Below, one piece after another: positions 60,860 through 64,000 of a stretch of DNA of 64,000 bases (positions within the stretch are counted from its first letter, which is position 1; each line of letters begins with the position of its first letter). The stretch covers positions 64,611,268-64,675,267 of the forward strand of contig NC_079324.1 of NCBI RefSeq assembly GCF_029931775.1, read 5' to 3'. Source of the stretch: Euleptes europaea (lineage: Eukaryota > Chordata > Lepidosauria > Squamata > Sphaerodactylidae). Both the position numbers and the translations under genes were made by a program. A model generated the notes under the pieces. That model ran no database searches and was not told the origin of the DNA. It worked only from the letters and a program-made list of their open reading frames with translations.

Positions 60860-63800
60860 TTAAGGCCCCCCTCCGAGAGGACGAGGCTTATCGGGATAAG
60901 CGAGGTGGAATTCTCGGACCAAGCGAGGAGCTGCCATGTGGGGTGCGGCCACCCATTCGTCATGAGCGGAGCCAAGGTTTTTCCAGCGAACAAAGTAAAA
61001 CAGTTTCCCTTTCTTCCATTTGGAATCTAAAACCTTGGATATTTCCAAATGGGTATCCCCTCCTACTACGGTAGGAATCTCATGAGCGGGAGGGGGGTGG
61101 AACTGGGGTGCTGCTACATAAGGTTTGAGGAGGCTTATATGGAAGACTGGATGAACTCCCTTGAGAGTCTTAGGGAGACTCAGTTCCACGGTAACCTCGT
61201 TGATTACTCTGGTAATGGGGAAAGGTCCTACATAACGGTCGCTCAGTTTTTTGCAGGGGCGAAGAGAGCGGAGGTTTTTGGTGGACAGATAGACTTGCTC
61301 CCCCACCTTGAGTTCCCATCCCGGAGACCGGTGTTTGTCTGCTTGTTCCTTGTACTTGCTTTTTGCCCTTTCCAGATTTTTGAGCAACCATGGCCAGGTG
61401 GATTTAACCACCTGGATCCACTCCTGAAGATCAGGGGTAGACTGGAGCTCTGGCGAGACGGGGGTAGAACCGAAAGGGCCAAAATCCGTCCCGTATATAA
61501 CTTGGAAGGGACTAAAGCCGGTAGAGGAATGAGGCGCATTGTTGTACGCATATTCGGCAAATGGCAGCAGGTCGACCCAGTCGTCCTGGTGGAAATTTAC
61601 ATAGCAACGCAAATAACATTCTACTACCGCATTTACTCGTTCCGTTTGACCATCCGTTTGGGGGTGATAGGCGGAAGAAAGGCCCTGTTCCTCCACTCCC
61701 ATTAACTTTAGGAAAGCCCGCCAGAATTTGGCAACAAACTGGACCCCCCGGTCGGAGAGGACCTTCCTCGGGATCGAGTGTAGCCTGAGGACGTGCGTGA
61801 CGAACAGTTTAGCTAAGCCCTGGGCTGAAGGAAGACCTGCACATGGAACGAAATGAACCTGTTTGGAAAAGAGGTCTGTGATAACCCAGAGAACCGTTTT
61901 CCCCCGACTTGGAGGTAGGTCGGTGATAAAATCCATGGCGATGACTTCCCAGGGACGGGAGGGGTTCTCAAGCGGTTTGAGAAGCCCCGGGGGTTTTCCC
62001 ATCCGTTTCTTGGCTGTGGCGCAGGTGGGGCAGCTGCGCACATACAACTCTACATCAGATCTCATACCGGGCCACCAGAATTGCCTTCGAACCAGGTGAA
62101 GCGTTTTTATGAAACCAAAATGACCCGCTAGCCTGGCCCCATGTACAAGTCCCAATACTTCTTTGCGAAGGGAAGATGGGACATATAGTTTCCCCCCTTG
62201 CACCCACCAAGTGTTGGTTCGTTCCAAGCCAGCGGGGAGGAGATGGTGCTCCTCCTCCTGTAAGGAGGCGTCCCGGAGTCGCTGTTGGAATGCTTCCGGG
62301 ATACCTTTGAGCGGGGGGGGGGTCTCCGGTTGGCGGGCTTGGGATCGGGTGGTGACGGCCAAGCCAGGGACTTCCCCTCGCTGTTCGGGAGTGAACAGGG
62401 AATCGACGGGGCGATCGAAATCGTTGCGATACTGGGGAAGTCGTGACAAAGCATCAGCTAGGGCATTTTCTTTGCCAGGGACATGTTTGAGGGTGAACCG
62501 GAATTTTGCAAAAAATTGGGCCCACCGAATTTGTTTGGCATTGAGTTTTCTAGCTCCCTTGAGAGCCTCAAGATTCTTGTGATCTGTGCACACTTCGAAC
62601 GGCAGCTCGGCCCCCTCCAAGAAGTGTCTCCATATGGTAAGGGCATGTTTGACCGCTGCTGCCTCCTTCTCCCAAATGGCCCAGTTGATTTCGGACTGGG
62701 AAAACTTCTTGGAGAAGTAGGCGCATGGCCTCAACCGTCCCCCCTCATCCCTCTGCAATAGGGCCCCGCCCATGGCTACATCCGAGGCATCCACCTGCAC
62801 CACGAAGGGCTTGGTGCAATCCGGGTGAGCCAAAACGGGTTCGGATGAAAAAAGTAGCTTTAAACGTTCAAAAGCTTGCTGGCACTGGGGAGACCATTGC
62901 AGACGGGCTGAGGGGAGTGCGGCGCTAGCCCCCCTGTCCTTGGTACGCAACAGGGCAGTGAGGGGAAGCGCAACTTGGGCAAAGTTGGGAATGAAATTCC
63001 GGTAAAAGTTGGCAAACCCCAAAAACTGTTGAAGTTGGCGGCGGGTAGTGGGGGTTTCCCAGTCCCGCACCGCCTGGACCTTGGCGGGGTCCATTTCCAA
63101 CCCTTGGTGGGAAATCACATACCCCAGAAATGTAATAGAAGGTTGGTGGAATTCACATTTGGACACCTTAGCATACAGTTTGTGCTCCCGCAGCCGCTGG
63201 AGCACTTCTCGCACTAGGCGCACATGTTCTTCCATGGTCTCAGAGTAAATAAGAATGTCATCGAGAAATACCACCACCCCCCGAAACAGTAAATCATGCA
63301 AAACTTCATTAATTAATTGCATAAAGACACTCGGAGCCCCCGAAAGTCCGAACGGCATGACCAGGTACTCAAACATCCCAAAACAACTGGAAAAGGCCGT
63401 TTTGGGTTCGTCTCCTTCTTTGATGCGAATGCGGTGGTAGGCTTCTACCAAGTCCAGTTTGGTGAAGATTCGGCCCTCCTTTAATTGTGCTAGAAGGTCA
63501 GGAATAAGAGGGAGGGGGTAAGCATTAGACTGGGTGACTGCGTTCAGTCTGCGAAAGTCAATACACAGTCTTAAATCTCCCGTCTTTTTCTTTACAAAGA
63601 AAGCTGGGGCTGAATAAGGAGCCTTGGAGGGGCGTATGAAACCCCTCGCCAGATTGACATCCAGATAGTCTCGCAATACAGTCTTTTCACTAGGGCTCAT
63701 GGGGTAAACCTTTCCCTTAGACAGTTTGCCTTCCCCTACAATCTCGATGGCACAGTCCGTTTCTCTGTGGGGAGGCAGTTCGTCGCACTCTCTAACATCG

Positions 63801-64000
63801 AAAACATCAGTAAACTGCGAGTACTCGGAGGGTAATTGAGGAGAGACTGGGGCGGGGGACCCTACCAGTGCGGCGGCTGGAGTTCTGAGTACCCGTTCCT
63901 TGTCATGCAACCCACAGGGGTTTTCGGGGAAGGAAAGCACCCGTTTAACCCAATCAATGGAGGGATTGTGTCCCCTTAACCAGTTCATCCCTAACACCAC
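60860..64000 (-). CDS. pol: Gypsy pol (partial: end of protease, RT, RNase H, integrase, chromodomain)
   Basis: Along the visible 1046 residues: the protease tail (LGMNWLRGHNPSIDW) at the very start; RT at about 95-290 with catalytic FLDDILIYS at about 245-253; RNase H at about 395-520 beginning FVVQVDASDVAMGG; integrase zinc finger (H-H-C-C, HGARLAGH...SCPTCATAK) at about 610-665; integrase core at about 680-850; a GPF-type module (YVGPFPITRV); and a chromodomain at about 985-1040 (FYFVRWKNLGSAHDEWV). Chromodomains of this kind steer integration towards marked chromatin in related elements (family knowledge). The frame is open to its stop just upstream of the polypurine tract. Confidence 0.93.
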   Translation of the reverse strand: MVLGMNWLRGHNPSIDWVKRVLSFPENPCGLHDKERVLRTPAAALVGSPAPVSPQLPSEYSQFTDVFDVRECDELPPHRETDCAIEIVGEGKLSKGKVYPMSPSEKTVLRDYLDVNLARGFIRPSKAPYSAPAFFVKKKTGDLRLCIDFRRLNAVTQSNAYPLPLIPDLLAQLKEGRIFTKLDLVEAYHRIRIKEGDEPKTAFSSCFGMFEYLVMPFGLSGAPSVFMQLINEVLHDLLFRGVVVFLDDILIYSETMEEHVRLVREVLQRLREHKLYAKVSKCEFHQPSITFLGYVISHQGLEMDPAKVQAVRDWETPTTRRQLQQFLGFANFYRNFIPNFAQVALPLTALLRTKDRGASAALPSARLQWSPQCQQAFERLKLLFSSEPVLAHPDCTKPFVVQVDASDVAMGGALLQRDEGGRLRPCAYFSKKFSQSEINWAIWEKEAAAVKHALTIWRHFLEGAELPFEVCTDHKNLEALKGARKLNAKQIRWAQFFAKFRFTLKHVPGKENALADALSRLPQYRNDFDRPVDSLFTPEQRGEVPGLAVTTRSQARQPETPPPLKGIPEAFQQRLRDASLQEEEHHLLPAGLERTNTWWVQGGKLYVPSSLRKEVLGLVHGARLAGHFGFIKTLHLVRRQFWWPGMRSDVELYVRSCPTCATAKKRMGKPPGLLKPLENPSRPWEVIAMDFITDLPPSRGKTVLWVITDLFSKQVHFVPCAGLPSAQGLAKLFVTHVLRLHSIPRKVLSDRGVQFVAKFWRAFLKLMGVEEQGLSSAYHPQTDGQTERVNAVVECYLRCYVNFHQDDWVDLLPFAEYAYNNAPHSSTGFSPFQVIYGTDFGPFGSTPVSPELQSTPDLQEWIQVVKSTWPWLLKNLERAKSKYKEQADKHRSPGWELKVGEQVYLSTKNLRSLRPCKKLSDRYVGPFPITRVINEVTVELSLPKTLKGVHPVFHISLLKPYVAAPQFHPPPAHEIPTVVGGDTHLEISKVLDSKWKKGKLFYFVRWKNLGSAHDEWVAAPHMAAPRLVREFHLAYPDKPRPLGGGP

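Larger units (their letters stand above)
60412..64000 (-). mobile_element. Ty3/Gypsy chromodomain LTR retrotransposon (5' part beyond the window)
   Basis: From the right edge to 60,412 the minus strand carries the end of protease, reverse transcriptase, RNase H, integrase and a C-terminal chromodomain in one open frame, followed by a polypurine tract and a 3' LTR. Order RT-RNaseH-IN marks it as Ty3/Gypsy (Metaviridae); the chromodomain marks it as a chromovirus. The visible part looks whole, with no break in 1046 codons, so the copy is probably young. gag, the primer-binding site and the 5' LTR lie past the window. It has the same transcriptional direction as HPS4 and sits in an HPS4 intron. 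The target-site duplication cannot be checked from here. Confidence 0.92.

Overview
This is vertebrate nuclear DNA, most likely from a squamate reptile (a lizard). The genes are spliced with GT-AG introns. The gaps hold short interspersed repeats that I recognise, from memory only, as typical of lizard genomes: tRNA-derived SINEs with a box-B-like core, 5S-rRNA-derived SINEs, CR1/L2 LINE 3' ends, many copies of a ~200-bp TIR-type element, and long microsatellites. No bacterial or viral-host features were seen.

Layout. (1) 1-36,690, plus strand: SEZ6L. Coding exons 2-17 run from 6,644 to 34,693 and the probable 3' UTR reaches ~36,680. The signal-peptide exon lies upstream of the window. (2) 36,690-45,000: an intergenic stretch with a three-copy local repeat, SINEs and a LINE scrap. 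(3) 45,235-48,046: a strong CpG island, probably the ASPHD2 promoter, and its downstream flank. (4) 48,047-51,346, plus strand: ASPHD2, complete in three coding exons (343 residues), with a 3' UTR to ~52,330. (5) 53,510-60,287, minus strand: the last nine coding exons of HPS4, converging on ASPHD2. (6) 60,412-64,000, minus strand: the 3' LTR and most of pol of a Ty3/Gypsy chromodomain retrotransposon sitting in an HPS4 intron; its 5' part is beyond the window.

The order SEZ6L-ASPHD2-HPS4(-) is that of human 22q12.1, as I recall it. That separates these genes from the paralogous pair SEZ6L2-ASPHD1 on 16p11.2. The three genes do not form a pathway: SEZ6L is a neuronal type-I membrane protein with CUB and sushi domains, ASPHD2 a predicted membrane aspartyl/asparaginyl beta-hydroxylase-like enzyme, and HPS4 a BLOC-3 subunit needed for lysosome-related organelles.

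Exon limits were set by reading splice sites and checking that every exon length equals the codon count plus split-codon bases; all three genes stay in frame throughout. Points worth a second look: an apparently shortened HPS4 lacking the long central region, a GC-AG intron in ASPHD2, a 187-bp near-perfect hairpin insertion with an 11-bp target duplication, an intronic CpG island in SEZ6L, nested small transposons, and microsatellites grown on SINE ends. I found no evidence of an undescribed multi-gene system.
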